Positions 48,915 through 58,015 of a stretch of DNA of 64,000 nucleotides are shown here, piece by piece. Each line of letters starts with the position of its first letter. Position 1 is the stretch's first letter. Origin of the DNA: Polynucleobacter sp. (GTDB lineage: Bacteria; Pseudomonadota; Gammaproteobacteria; Burkholderiales; Burkholderiaceae); NCBI RefSeq assembly GCF_030693775.1, contig NZ_JAUXZY010000002.1, forward strand, positions 29,361-93,360. Direction: 5' to 3'. The translations under genes were made by a program, and so were the position numbers. The notes beneath the pieces were generated by a model. That model was not told where the DNA came from. It saw only the letters and a list, made by a program, of their open reading frames with translations, and did not search any database.

Positions 48915-51900
48915 ATGCCAACAAAAACCGCCCTGCCCCCTGAAATCAGCTCCCAATTGCAAAAGCACATCCGTGGGCAGGTGCTAACCGACACCCCAAG
49001 CCGGGGTCGCTACGCTACGGATGCATCGATTTATCAGCAATTTCCGGTTGGGGTTGTGATCCCCGAAGATGCAGCTGATATCGAAACGGCTTTAGCAGTA
49101 GCGCGGGAGCATTCGATCCCAGTATTGCCCCGTGGCGGCGGCACGAGCCAATGCGGCCAAACCACTGGGGTTGCGCTGGTCATTGATAACAGCAAGGCCT
49201 TTCGCAAGATCCTCCACGTCGATCCCGAAAAAGCCACTGCTGAAGTGGAGCCCGGTTTAGTTCTGGATCACCTCAATGCCAATCTAAAAAAACATGGCTT
49301 GTGGTACCCCGTTGACGTTTCTACCGGAGCGCAAGCAACGATTGGCGGCATGGCCGGAAACAATTCCTGCGGCAGTCGCTCGCTTGCATACGGCAATATG
49401 GTGCACAACGTCTTGGGCATCGATGCATGGCTGGCCGATGGTCAACTGGCGCAATTCGGTAACTATGCTCAGAGCACGGGAAGCGCAAAACAGCTGGGTG
49501 ATTTTGTCAAAGGCTTAGCCAATCGCTTGCAACCCGAAATTGAAGCGATGTTTCCGAAAGTCATGCGCCGTGTCGCTGGCTATAACTTGGATGTATTTCA
49601 TCCGCAAAGCGAAAAACCGTACACCACTGATGGCAGCGTTAACTTGGCCCACTTGTTAGTCGGCAGTGAAGGGACGCTGGCGTATTTCAAATCACTGCAA
49701 CTGAAATTGGCTCCATTACCGCAGCACAAGGTGCTCGGCATTGTGAATTTCTCCAGCTTCTATCGCGCCATGGATAGCGCGCAGCACATTGTCAAACTAG
49801 GTCCTACCGCGGTGGAATTAGTCGACCGCACCATGATTGATTTAGCGCGGCACAACCCCAGCTTTAAAAAGACCATTGAAAGCGCACTGATTGATGCAGC
49901 TGGCCCAACACCCGAAGCGATCTTACTCGTGGAGTTTTCGGGTGAAGCGCATGCCCCACTGTTAGAACGCGTTGCAGCACTCAAGGAATTGATGAGTGAC
50001 TTGGGTTTACCGAATACTGTGGTGTCAATGCCCGATGCAGGTCTCCAAAAAAATCTGTGGGAAGTTCGTAAAGCGGGCCTGAACATCATGATGAGTCTCA
50101 AAGGCGATGGCAAGCCGGTGAGCTTTATTGAGGACTGTGCCGTACCACTCGAGAACCTAGCTGACTACACCAGTGCACTCACCGACGTCTTTTCAAAATA
50201 CGGCTCACGCGGTACCTGGTATGCCCACGCATCCGTGGGCACTTTGCATGTTCGGCCGATCTTGGATATGCGCCGTGATGGCGCGCAGAAGATGCGGGCC
50301 ATGGCAGAAGAGGCGTCTGAACTAGTACGTCGCTATAAAGGCGCGTACAGCGGCGAGCACGGCGATGGCCTGTGCCGCGGTGAATGGATTAGCTGGCAAT
50401 TTGGTCCGAAGATTACCGATGCCTTGCGTGAGATCAAACATGCATTTGATCCGGATAATTTATTTAATCCCGGAAAAATCATTGATCCACCGAAGATGGA
50501 TGATTCGAGTTATTTCCGCTTTCCGCCGGAATACAAAATCATTCCCCTCAAGACCAATTTAGATTGGTCGGCATGGAATGTGCAAAACAATCCCGTTACC
50601 GAAGAGACGAGCGCGCCGGGTAGTGGCGGCGATCCAGCGCATGGCTTTTCCAAAGCAGTCGAGATGTGCAATAACAATGGCCATTGCCGTAAGTTTGATG
50701 CAGGTACCATGTGCCCCAGCTACCGCGTTACCCGCGATGAAAAACACCTCACCCGCGGCCGTGCCAATACCTTACGCCTTGCCGTATCGGGTCAACTCGA
50801 TGCTGCGCCCGGTGAAGATCCGCTGACTACTGCAGCCGTCAAAGATGCCATGGATTTATGCGTCAGCTGCAAAGCCTGTCGCCGCGAGTGCCCTACGGGT
50901 GTCGATATGGCGAAGATGAAAGTGGAATACTTAAGCCACTACAAAAAACGCCATGGCCATACGCTGCGTGATCGCCTAGTAGCGCACTTGCCGCACTATG
51001 CGCCGATGGTGAGCCGTATTCCAGGCCTACCCGCTTTACTGAATATTCGTAACCGCATCCCCGCCATTGCCAAGATACAAGAGTGGCTCACTGGCATTTC
51101 AGCCGAGCGCACCCTACCCGTCTGGCGTAGCGATACTTTTTGGAATGCACCAATCGATTCCGCGGCAAGTGCAGCGCAATACCGTTTCACACCAGAGCAA
51201 CTGCAAGCCGAGAGTAAGGCAGTCGTCCTTTTAGTCGATACCTTTAATGCCTACTTTGAGAACGAGAACGTGCATGCAGCAATTGCCGTGCTGCGCTCCG
51301 CTGGGTATCAAATTCATATTCCGCAAATGGATACAGCGAATAGCGCTTCTGCCACAGAACAGAAATGCTCAAAGCAGTTTTGTTGTGGTCGTACCTACCT
51401 TGCTGCTGGCATGGTGGATGAGGCCAAAGCCCGCTTGGGCGCCTTGGTAGACCACTTGGCACCCTATGCCGAGCGCGGTATTGCCATCGTTGGATTGGAA
51501 CCCTCTTGCCTCTTCACCTTAAAGGACGAAGCCTTAGTGATGGGCTTTGGACAAAAGGCAGTGAGTGTCAGCCAAAAAGCGCAGCTATTAGAAGAATTCT
51601 TAGTCGATCAATCCAAGGCCGGCAAACTCAATCTCAATCTCAAACCAGCCGATCGCGCAGTGCTGTTTCATGGCCATTGCCATCAAAAAGCATTTGCTGC
51701 CGTGACGCCAGCACTCGAACTGCTGCAACTGATTCCGAATGCAAAGCCCACTCTGATTGAATCGTCTTGCTGCGGTATGGCTGGAAGTTTTGGTTATGAA
51801 GTCGAGCACATTAGCGTGTCAAAGCAAATGGCAGAACTGAGTTTATTGCCAGCCATTCGGCAAGCGCCGGATAGCTGGGTGGTTGCCGATGGTACGAGTT

Positions 51901-51977
51901 GCCGTCATCAGATTCATGATGGTACGCAGCGCGATGCGGTGCATATTGCTCGCATCTTGGCAGCCCACCTGCAATAA
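48915..51977 (+). CDS. FAD-linked oxidase with Fe-S domain (YdiJ-like D-2-hydroxyacid dehydrogenase)
   Basis: 1020 aa fusion. Residues ~40-480 are a VAO/PCMH FAD domain (PVLPRGGGTSQCGQTTG, IGGMAGNNSCGSRSLAYG) with its C-terminal FAD-oxidase cap (GEHGDGLCRGEW). Residues ~600-690 are a ferredoxin-like Fe-S region (CVSCKACRRECPTGVDMAK), and the last ~250 hold two CCG-type domains (KQFCCGRTYLA, ESSCCGMAGSFGYE). E. coli YdiJ has the same size and order and oxidises D-2-hydroxyglutarate; D-lactate or glycolate are other options. It is divergent from the GlcG-like gene. Likely inner-membrane-associated, passing electrons to quinone. Confidence 0.9.
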   Translation: MPTKTALPPEISSQLQKHIRGQVLTDTPSRGRYATDASIYQQFPVGVVIPEDAADIETALAVAREHSIPVLPRGGGTSQCGQTTGVALVIDNSKAFRKILHVDPEKATAEVEPGLVLDHLNANLKKHGLWYPVDVSTGAQATIGGMAGNNSCGSRSLAYGNMVHNVLGIDAWLADGQLAQFGNYAQSTGSAKQLGDFVKGLANRLQPEIEAMFPKVMRRVAGYNLDVFHPQSEKPYTTDGSVNLAHLLVGSEGTLAYFKSLQLKLAPLPQHKVLGIVNFSSFYRAMDSAQHIVKLGPTAVELVDRTMIDLARHNPSFKKTIESALIDAAGPTPEAILLVEFSGEAHAPLLERVAALKELMSDLGLPNTVVSMPDAGLQKNLWEVRKAGLNIMMSLKGDGKPVSFIEDCAVPLENLADYTSALTDVFSKYGSRGTWYAHASVGTLHVRPILDMRRDGAQKMRAMAEEASELVRRYKGAYSGEHGDGLCRGEWISWQFGPKITDALREIKHAFDPDNLFNPGKIIDPPKMDDSSYFRFPPEYKIIPLKTNLDWSAWNVQNNPVTEETSAPGSGGDPAHGFSKAVEMCNNNGHCRKFDAGTMCPSYRVTRDEKHLTRGRANTLRLAVSGQLDAAPGEDPLTTAAVKDAMDLCVSCKACRRECPTGVDMAKMKVEYLSHYKKRHGHTLRDRLVAHLPHYAPMVSRIPGLPALLNIRNRIPAIAKIQEWLTGISAERTLPVWRSDTFWNAPIDSAASAAQYRFTPEQLQAESKAVVLLVDTFNAYFENENVHAAIAVLRSAGYQIHIPQMDTANSASATEQKCSKQFCCGRTYLAAGMVDEAKARLGALVDHLAPYAERGIAIVGLEPSCLFTLKDEALVMGFGQKAVSVSQKAQLLEEFLVDQSKAGKLNLNLKPADRAVLFHGHCHQKAFAAVTPALELLQLIPNAKPTLIESSCCGMAGSFGYEVEHISVSKQMAELSLLPAIRQAPDSWVVADGTSCRHQIHDGTQRDAVHIARILAAHLQ

Positions 51978-52020
51978 AGTATTGCTCTAAACGAATCCTT
52001 TTTGAAATCCTCTTACGGTC

Positions 52021-52365
52021 TTAGCGCATCAGGCCGTAAGAGACCATCAGCAGCGTACCAATCAGTAAGGCCGGAACAAAGCGCTGCTGGGGTTTTGACA
52101 GCATGATGCCAATGCTAAGCAAGCAAATCAAAATACGGATCCACAGCGGTACGGTATCGAGTAAACCAATCGGCAAAACAATCAAGCGGATGGTTAAGGC
52201 TGCAACCATGGCATAGGTGACTGCCGATAACCAGCGAAAGATCTCGCTTTCTTGGTTAATTTTTCCGGCAAGCATCACGCCGATGGCGCGACACAAGTAG
52301 GTGCCAATGCAGGCGCTTGCGAGGGCAATCCACAGCCCCCATCCTTGTAAGTGAGCGGCCATCAC
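52021..52365 (-). CDS. azlD: AzlD-family membrane protein
   Basis: 114 aa with four hydrophobic segments. The pattern LQGWGLWIALASACIGTYLCRAIGVMLA and repeated short helices match AzlD, the small partner of AzlC in branched-chain amino acid export. Its start overlaps the azlC stop by four bases (ATGA), as is normal for this two-component exporter. Confidence 0.87.
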   Translation of the reverse strand: MMAAHLQGWGLWIALASACIGTYLCRAIGVMLAGKINQESEIFRWLSAVTYAMVAALTIRLIVLPIGLLDTVPLWIRILICLLSIGIMLSKPQQRFVPALLIGTLLMVSYGLMR

Positions 52366-53147
52366 AACATGCCTCCATCCGATGCAGCTCTGCGCTTGCG
52401 CAAATATTGACGGTCAATCCAATAGGCTAAGGTGCCTGCCACAATGCCGGTAGTCAAAAGACTCGTATCGCGATCCAGCAAATAGAAGAAAGGGCCCATC
52501 ACACAACCCAGGGCAATCGCAATCCGATTAATCCATGGCTTGACCTCAGCAAAAGTCAGCAAGAAAAATAAGGGGTTAATAAAAATCAAGCCGAGCGTAA
52601 TAAAGACCGGCACTACACCTGCCAGCAAATAACCCAAGATCGTCCCCGGTACTGAAATCATCCAGCATAGTAAACCGAGGCCGGCAAAGTAACTTAAACG
52701 GTGCTGCGGCTCAATCCGCTGAAATTCCCGCATCGACACAGCCCATGCCGTCATCGCGAGCAAATGAACGGACGCATATAAACGTTTATTTTGATCGCGC
52801 CGATCCAGTTGCGGAAACAAGGTGATGGTCATGGTGATAAAGCGGGTAGATGTCAAGGTTACGGCTAGGGCAATCGCTAACAGCGACGCGCCATCGACCA
52901 TCATCTCCATTAATACAACTTGACCGGGTAGCGCAAACATCAGGAGGCTACTCAAGGCAGTAAAGCTGAGATCAAACCCGCTGGTTTTGCCCATCGCCCC
53001 AAAACCCACCATGCCGGCAAAGAGGACCATGGCAGGAGCACCGCTCGCATCTTTGAGACCATTACGAAACGCATCCTTGCGACTAGTAAAGCGATGCAAC
53101 TCAGCCCCTTGGGCAGGCTCTAGAACGGGGTCACGATCGGATTGCAT
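52362..53147 (-). CDS. azlC: AzlC-family branched-chain amino acid permease
   Basis: 261 aa with about eight membrane segments after a ~25-residue polar N-terminus. AzlC signatures are visible: FRNGLKDASGAPAMVLFAGMVGF, FALPGQVVLMEMMVDGAS and STRFITMTITLFP. With AzlD it exports branched-chain amino acids across the inner membrane. It is translationally coupled to azlD and starts 37 nt after the queG stop, so queG-azlC-azlD may be one transcript. Confidence 0.88.
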   Translation of the reverse strand: MQSDRDPVLEPAQGAELHRFTSRKDAFRNGLKDASGAPAMVLFAGMVGFGAMGKTSGFDLSFTALSSLLMFALPGQVVLMEMMVDGASLLAIALAVTLTSTRFITMTITLFPQLDRRDQNKRLYASVHLLAMTAWAVSMREFQRIEPQHRLSYFAGLGLLCWMISVPGTILGYLLAGVVPVFITLGLIFINPLFFLLTFAEVKPWINRIAIALGCVMGPFFYLLDRDTSLLTTGIVAGTLAYWIDRQYLRKRRAASDGGML

Positions 53148-53184
53148 ATTGGGATTGTATGAGTCCGAAGGAATGAGCAGATTT

Positions 53185-54318
53185 TTATGCCGAGAATGGG
53201 GCCTCTAGGGCCCAATCAATGTGCTCCTGCACCAAAGCATCAGCTGCTGCTTGGTCTGCTTGCAAGGCCCTGCGAAGGGCTGATTTCAGCTCAGGCGCAC
53301 TCTTGTCTGAACGCAGGGCATTGCCCATCGCCACCGCGAGATTGCGGCGCCAGCGGCTATAGCCAATCCGGCGAATGGCGCTCCCCTCATGGCGGCGCTC
53401 AAAATCGCTTGCAGTCCAAGACCATAACTCCAATAAAGAACTTCCGCCCATGCTATTCCGCTCAGCAAAATCCGGCAAGGCTGTTGCTTGGGCAAACTTA
53501 TTCCACGGGCAAGCCAATTGGCAATCATCGCAGCCGTACACGCGATTGCCCATCGCGATACGAAACTCTAAGGGAATGGGTCCCGGGTTTTCAATCGTGA
53601 GGTAAGAGATACATCGGCGCGCATCAACTACATACGGCGCGGTAATCGCCGCTGTTGGGCATACGTCGATGCAAGCGCTGCACGTGCCGCAGTGGGGCTC
53701 TACTGGCGGATCCACTGGCAAAGGCAAATCGAGCAATATCTCCCCTAAAAAGAAAACCGAGCCCGCTTCACGATTGAGTAGGAGGGTGTGTTTACCGCGC
53801 CACCCCAATCCCGCTTTTTGTGCCAACTCGACTTCCATTAGCGGCGCTGAATCCGTGAAGACGCGGTAGCCAAACGGACCGATGCGCTCTTCAATACGAC
53901 TTGCTAAATCCTGGAGGCGCTGGCGCAATACTTTGTGGTAATCCCGGCCGCGGGCATAAACCGATATCACTGCCTCACCGGGGCTAGCAATTCGATTCCA
54001 CTCCGCGTCAATATCAAGATCGGGGGCGTAATTCATGGAGACGCAGACAACGCGCAAGGTGCCGGGCTGAAGCAGCTCTGGGCTGGAGCGTAAGGCAGCA
54101 TGTCGCTCCATAAAGCCCATCTCACCATGGTAGCCAGCCGCTAACCAGGCGCGTAAGCGCTCTGGGGCAAGCCCTAAATCGGTATCGGCAATCCGCAGGC
54201 GATCAAATCTCAATGCCAATGCCTCGCCATCGAGCCAAGCCCGAAAGTCAGGGCCTGTGATGGCGTCCGGCGCAACGGAATGATCGGCAGCAGGAATCGT
54301 TTTAGGCGGGATCGGCAT
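53185..54318 (-). CDS. queG: Epoxyqueuosine reductase QueG
   Basis: 377 aa. It reduces epoxyqueuosine to queuosine in tRNA, using cobalamin and two [4Fe-4S] clusters. Cluster ligands are seen in CGTCSACIDVCPTAA and YGCDDCQLACPWNKFA. The N-terminal cobalamin-binding region has YHGEMGFMERH, VVCVSMNY and the RGRDYHKVLRQRL segment, and a HEAT-like C-terminus ends in AADALVQEHIDWAL. Its need for B12 connects it to the riboswitch-controlled btu import genes in this window, and gluQ acts on its product. Confidence 0.95.
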   Translation of the reverse strand: MPIPPKTIPAADHSVAPDAITGPDFRAWLDGEALALRFDRLRIADTDLGLAPERLRAWLAAGYHGEMGFMERHAALRSSPELLQPGTLRVVCVSMNYAPDLDIDAEWNRIASPGEAVISVYARGRDYHKVLRQRLQDLASRIEERIGPFGYRVFTDSAPLMEVELAQKAGLGWRGKHTLLLNREAGSVFFLGEILLDLPLPVDPPVEPHCGTCSACIDVCPTAAITAPYVVDARRCISYLTIENPGPIPLEFRIAMGNRVYGCDDCQLACPWNKFAQATALPDFAERNSMGGSSLLELWSWTASDFERRHEGSAIRRIGYSRWRRNLAVAMGNALRSDKSAPELKSALRRALQADQAAADALVQEHIDWALEAPFSA

Positions 54319-54366
54319 TTACTGAATAAACTACGCTACACGTTAGACACACAAACAGATTCCCAT

Positions 54367-54885
54367 TTGAAATCGATTAAAAGACATTGTAGGCAAGAAA
54401 GTGAAACGGCTGACCTCGCCAAGGCGCTTGGCGGCGTGCTGGCGCATTTTTTCGCAGACGCTCATTTACCAGAACAGCATGTCAATATCGCCCTAGAAGG
54501 CAATTTAGGCGCAGGCAAGACGGCCTTTACGCGCTATCTGATTCAAGGCATGGGCTACGCTGGTAGGGTCAAAAGCCCAACCTACTCGCTGTGTGAGTCT
54601 TATCCGATTGTGTGCAGTAAACAAATTGCTCAGGCCTTTCATTTTGATTTGTACCGCATGCGCACACCCCTTGAGTGGCAAGAAGCTGGTTTGGCAGAGC
54701 ATTTTGATGCGCCCGGCATGTGCCTGATTGAGTGGCCAGAAAAAGCAGCAGGCACCCTTCCCCAGCTTGATCTGCAAATTGCGATTACGACAGGCGAACA
54801 AGAGACCGAACGGCAATTTGAGCTCAAAGCCCTGAGCGATTTGGGCTTAAGACTGCTCACCCAATTGCAACGCGATCTCCCCTAA
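54367..54885 (+). CDS. tsaE: tRNA threonylcarbamoyladenosine biosynthesis protein TsaE
   Basis: About 172 aa. TsaE is the ATPase of the t6A complex with TsaB and TsaD. Walker A is EGNLGAGKTAFTRYL, followed by VKSPTYSLCESY and FHFDLYRM; the terminal EWPEKAAG completes the fold. The track starts at an ATG inside the divergent queG gene (54280); the only in-frame alternative is the TTG at 54367, which gives a normal length, so I use it with some doubt. It ends 11 nt before amiC. Confidence 0.88.
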   Translation: MKSIKRHCRQESETADLAKALGGVLAHFFADAHLPEQHVNIALEGNLGAGKTAFTRYLIQGMGYAGRVKSPTYSLCESYPIVCSKQIAQAFHFDLYRMRTPLEWQEAGLAEHFDAPGMCLIEWPEKAAGTLPQLDLQIAITTGEQETERQFELKALSDLGLRLLTQLQRDLP

Positions 54886-54896
54886 AATCAGGGCCA

Positions 54897-56213
54897 ATGG
54901 CAGATCACATTAACCCCAATCGGCGCAAACACCTTAAAGGCTCGGCTACAACGCTAGGCTTAATACTGCTATTAGGTAAAGCTGACATCGCGTGGGGAGC
55001 GACGATTTTGGGTGTGCGCGTTTGGCCATCCGAAGACTACACCCGCATCACCCTCGAATCCGATAACGCGCTTAAAGTCAGTCACCAAATTCTGACGGGG
55101 CCAGATCGCTTGGTTGTTGATGTAACTGGCTTGCAACTCAATCCAACCCTGCGGGATCTGGTTGCTAAAGTGAAGCCCAACGATCCCTATGTGTCGCAAA
55201 TTCGGGTGGGGCAATTTCAGCCCAATGTAGTGCGCTTGGTGTTTGATCTGAAAGAGCCGATTAAGCCGCAACTCTTCACCCTGGAGCCCGTTGCTGAATA
55301 CAAATTCCGCTCTGTGTTTGATCTTTACCCCACAACCCCGCCCGATCCACTCATGCAACTGGTTCGCAGCAGCGCAAAAAAAGAGCAGGCGCTGGAGAAA
55401 AAGAATGAGGAAGATCTGATCGCGCAATTTGCCCATCGCCAAGACGCGCCGGTTGCGCAAGCCATTCCAGCCCCCAAAGACACCGCTACCAGCCCCCGCT
55501 TTAAACGACTGATCACGATTGCCCTAGACCCAGGGCACGGCGGCGAAGACCCGGGAGCCATTGGCGCTAGGGGTAGTTATGAGAAAAACATTGTGCTGTC
55601 GATTGCCAAACGCCTCAACACCAAGATTGAAAACGAGCCTAATATGCGGGCCTTTATGACGCGCGATGGCGATTACTTTGTGCCGCTCCATACTCGGGTT
55701 CGCAAAGCCCGCCAAGTGGGTGCTGATTTATTTGTCTCGATTCATGCGGATGCATTTATTCAGCCGCATGCCCGGGGCGCCTCTGTTTTTGCCCTATCGC
55801 AACAAGGCGCAACCAGCACCACCGCGCGATGGATGGCCAATAAAGAAAACGCATCGGACCTCATTGGCGGCATCAATATCAAGACCACCGATACCCAAGT
55901 AGCGCACCTGCTTCTCGATATGTCGACCACCGCGCAAATCAAGGATTCGGTTCAGGTCGGAAGCGCAGTATTGCAGCGCATTGGCGGATTTGCAGCCCTG
56001 CATAAGCCCAAAGTAGAGCAAGCTGGCTTTGCGGTACTCAGGGCCCCAGATATTCCATCCATCCTGGTAGAAACGGCCTTTATTAGCAACCCAAAAGAAG
56101 AGGCAAAGCTCAATGATGAGGGCTATCAAGAGCAGATTGCAGAGGCAATTTTGCAGGGAATCAAGGACTACTTTGCCAAGAATCCCCCCGTAGCAAGGCG
56201 CTCTGCGGCTTAA
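54897..56213 (+). CDS. amiC: N-acetylmuramoyl-L-alanine amidase AmiC-type
   Basis: 438 aa. A likely Tat signal (NRRKHLKGSATTLGLILLLG) opens the protein, as in E. coli AmiC. An AMIN domain follows (~38-145; VRVWPSEDYTRITLES, DRLVVDVTG), then a linker and the Amidase_3 zinc domain with ALDPGHGGEDPGAIG, SIHADAF, and LVETAFISNPKEEAKL, including the expected histidine and glutamate ligands. It cuts septal peptidoglycan for daughter-cell separation and usually needs NlpD/EnvC activation. It is transcribed after tsaE, an order conserved in Proteobacteria, but here it is followed by tRNA-Lys and not mutL. Confidence 0.94.
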   Translation: MADHINPNRRKHLKGSATTLGLILLLGKADIAWGATILGVRVWPSEDYTRITLESDNALKVSHQILTGPDRLVVDVTGLQLNPTLRDLVAKVKPNDPYVSQIRVGQFQPNVVRLVFDLKEPIKPQLFTLEPVAEYKFRSVFDLYPTTPPDPLMQLVRSSAKKEQALEKKNEEDLIAQFAHRQDAPVAQAIPAPKDTATSPRFKRLITIALDPGHGGEDPGAIGARGSYEKNIVLSIAKRLNTKIENEPNMRAFMTRDGDYFVPLHTRVRKARQVGADLFVSIHADAFIQPHARGASVFALSQQGATSTTARWMANKENASDLIGGINIKTTDTQVAHLLLDMSTTAQIKDSVQVGSAVLQRIGGFAALHKPKVEQAGFAVLRAPDIPSILVETAFISNPKEEAKLNDEGYQEQIAEAILQGIKDYFAKNPPVARRSAA

Positions 56214-56256
56214 GAATAGGTGCCCGGCAATTTCAAGGCCAAAACAAAATAATTGC

Positions 56257-56262
56257 TATAAT
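56257..56262 (+). promoter_or_regulatory. -10 element of the tRNA-Lys promoter
   Basis: A perfect TATAAT lies 14 nt before the first base of tRNA-Lys. No good -35 hexamer is visible at 16-18 nt, so the -35 contact is weak. Confidence 0.6.
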
Positions 56263-56275
56263 TTCAGTCTTTACT

Positions 56276-56351
56276 GGGTCGGTAGCTCAGTCGGTAGAGC
56301 AGCGGACTTTTAATCCGTTGGTCGCGAGTTCGAATCTCGCCCGACCCACCA
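56276..56351 (+). tRNA. tRNA-Lys (anticodon UUU)
   Basis: 76 nt starting GGGTCGGTAGCTCAGTCGGT and ending CCGACCCACCA, with encoded CCA. The acceptor stem GGGTCGG/CCGACCC pairs fully, the anticodon loop is CTTTTAA (anticodon TTT) and the T-arm has GTTCGAATC. It lies at the edge of the AT-rich accessory block; tRNA genes are common integration points. Confidence 0.98.
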
Positions 56352-56358
56352 GTTATAC

Positions 56359-56393
56359 AAAGGGATCACAGCAATGTGGTCCCTTTTCTTTTG
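56359..56393 (+). terminator. Intrinsic terminator after tRNA-Lys
   Basis: AAAGGGATCACA-gcaat-GTGGTCCCTTTTCTTTT. The stem GGGA(T)CAC/GTG(G)TCCC is followed by a T-rich tail. It lies 8 nt after the tRNA. Confidence 0.85.
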
Positions 56394-56404
56394 GTGATGC
56401 GGAA

Positions 56405-56553
56405 TGTTGCTGTGACTGTTTGCAACAATAGATGATCTATTGGACCGTCTTGGGTGGGGATGTCAGGCGCTGGGACGAGACTGAGCTTCTCATAGGCGTC
56501 CTGTTTCGGGACGCTTAATATTGATTTGTCGGGTTAGCCGACAAATCAATATT
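56405..56553. repeat. Cluster of inverted repeats between tRNA-Lys and the accessory block
   Basis: This 220-nt gene-free stretch holds four hairpin-forming sequences. They are TGTTGC/GCAACA (56405-56427), the perfect palindrome CAATAGAT-G-ATCTATTG (56426-56442), GCGTCC/GGACGC (56496-56514) with a competing upstream GGGACG, and AATATTGATTTGTCGG with its exact complement (56517-56553, 16 pairs, loop GTTAG). None has a T-run like a normal terminator. It may be an RNA element or the remains of a mobile-element end. Confidence 0.7.
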
Positions 56554-56614
56554 GGGTCTATACCACTCTAAAAATACTCCACTAGACTCCATAAGCGCAT
56601 GCTATAGACAATAC

Positions 56615-57943
56615 TTAGTTAATAAGAACTGCTGGCGAAGGAGGGATGGAGCCAGGCACTTTACTGAGTGTAAGAATTTCAGAGAGCAAAATAAGCACTT
56701 CACGCGATCTACTTGCTCGGTCAGCGGGAATTGAATATGTATTACCACGATAGTTGACAACGGAAATTGGTCGAGTGGAATTATTATTTTTTAACACTTC
56801 AAATAATGGCACCGAAGAAGCATCATCATTTAAATCCTGAACTGTACTTGGGTTAGCTGCAAAATAGTCTGAATTTTTGATTTTGATTACTTTAGGGTTT
56901 GATTGAAGCTGCAGCGAAGCAATACTACCTAAGAAGGAATATATATTTCTGGGGGAGCGTAGCTTAATGGCAAGAGTATGCTTTCCATCGTGAGTAGCGC
57001 CGGGATTGGAAAGGTCACCAATAATATTCTGGGGGCGATCAGCATTTGCATAATGTGGATTACAAAATGCAGAATCAGTAAATTGTTTCTGCAAGTTTTC
57101 CTCTTTTTGGTTTTTTATCAAACACATTCTAGTAATGGGTGTAAAGCGGACAAACTCATACATGCGCGACTTATTCTTACCATCGGCAGGAACTAGCATG
57201 ACATTAGGCATTTCGTAGAAAGGGGCAACCTTATCCAGGTTTTGCGATATGAAATCAAGATTCATGGGGCCAGATAAGACCTCCCTTCGAGTCACTACCT
57301 CAGTTCTGAGGCCGCTATCGATCAGACGATAGAGAGTGCGTTGAAACTCAGCATATTGAGGGCTCGTCGGATCATTATTCCAGCTCTGTATTACATTTCC
57401 ATTACGATCACGAATCTGGACGTTTTCGATGACTAGAGAATACAAGATAGACTTTGGACCCGCATTGTTATTGGTAAGGTTGTTAATATCCTCCGGCTTT
57501 AGATCGCTTAAAAAAGACTGCATAAAAGACTGATTATCGAGCGATGATTGCGTAAAGTTAAAACTATTATTGACCCCCAAGCTGGCGTTTGGAGCATAGT
57601 ATGTCCCTGCGTTCGCTGCAGAGGATGAGAAAAAACCTGAAACACTGGCAGGATTTGTACTCATGATGTTGGTCCCAATGCCTACCGATGCGCTAACTGA
57701 ACCCGTTCCAATCACAGAAGGCATATCCAAAAAGCTCATTGGCAACTGCTCGGATGCTCTGATGACATTAATCAAAATATTATCGTTAGCATAGCTTTCT
57801 AATACCTCACGATATGAATTGGACATAGCCTGAAATGAAACTGACCCCGTCCCCGTCATGCCGCAACCAGTTACCAATACAGGTAGAGCTAACGCCAAAC
57901 AAAATGACTTAATTGAGTAATTATTTCGTTGGATAGAATTCAT
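56615..57943 (-). CDS. Putative lipoprotein of unknown function
   Basis: 442 aa. A lipoprotein signal is clear: SFCLALALPVLVTGC with the lipobox LVTGC at residue ~27. Gly follows the cysteine, so outer-membrane sorting is expected in a Proteobacterium. The mature part starts with SYREVLESYANDNILINVIRA, SEQLPMSFLDMPSVIGTGS and a Ser/Asn/Gly-rich stretch (~80-165); the C-terminal half is mixed alpha/beta (LYSLVIENVQIRDRNGN, TLYRLIDSGLRTEVVTRREVL). I do not recognise a named family. It is the last gene of the minus-strand block, 72 nt after the ABC exporter, so a role in export or anchoring of the block's product is possible. Confidence 0.75.
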   Translation of the reverse strand: MNSIQRNNYSIKSFCLALALPVLVTGCGMTGTGSVSFQAMSNSYREVLESYANDNILINVIRASEQLPMSFLDMPSVIGTGSVSASVGIGTNIMSTNPASVSGFFSSSAANAGTYYAPNASLGVNNSFNFTQSSLDNQSFMQSFLSDLKPEDINNLTNNNAGPKSILYSLVIENVQIRDRNGNVIQSWNNDPTSPQYAEFQRTLYRLIDSGLRTEVVTRREVLSGPMNLDFISQNLDKVAPFYEMPNVMLVPADGKNKSRMYEFVRFTPITRMCLIKNQKEENLQKQFTDSAFCNPHYANADRPQNIIGDLSNPGATHDGKHTLAIKLRSPRNIYSFLGSIASLQLQSNPKVIKIKNSDYFAANPSTVQDLNDDASSVPLFEVLKNNNSTRPISVVNYRGNTYSIPADRASRSREVLILLSEILTLSKVPGSIPPSPAVLIN

Positions 57944-58015
57944 AAAAACTCCTGAAATTTAATCTGATACATCCTTACAGCACACAAAAAAATAGTAGGC
58001 AATTAGAAATTGCGG

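Noticed and set aside
56517-56553. Perfect 16-bp hairpin as an intrinsic terminator or integron attC site
   Set aside because: There is no T-run on either side, and the loop GTTAG does not fit the paired attC core sequences; no integrase or cassette array is seen.
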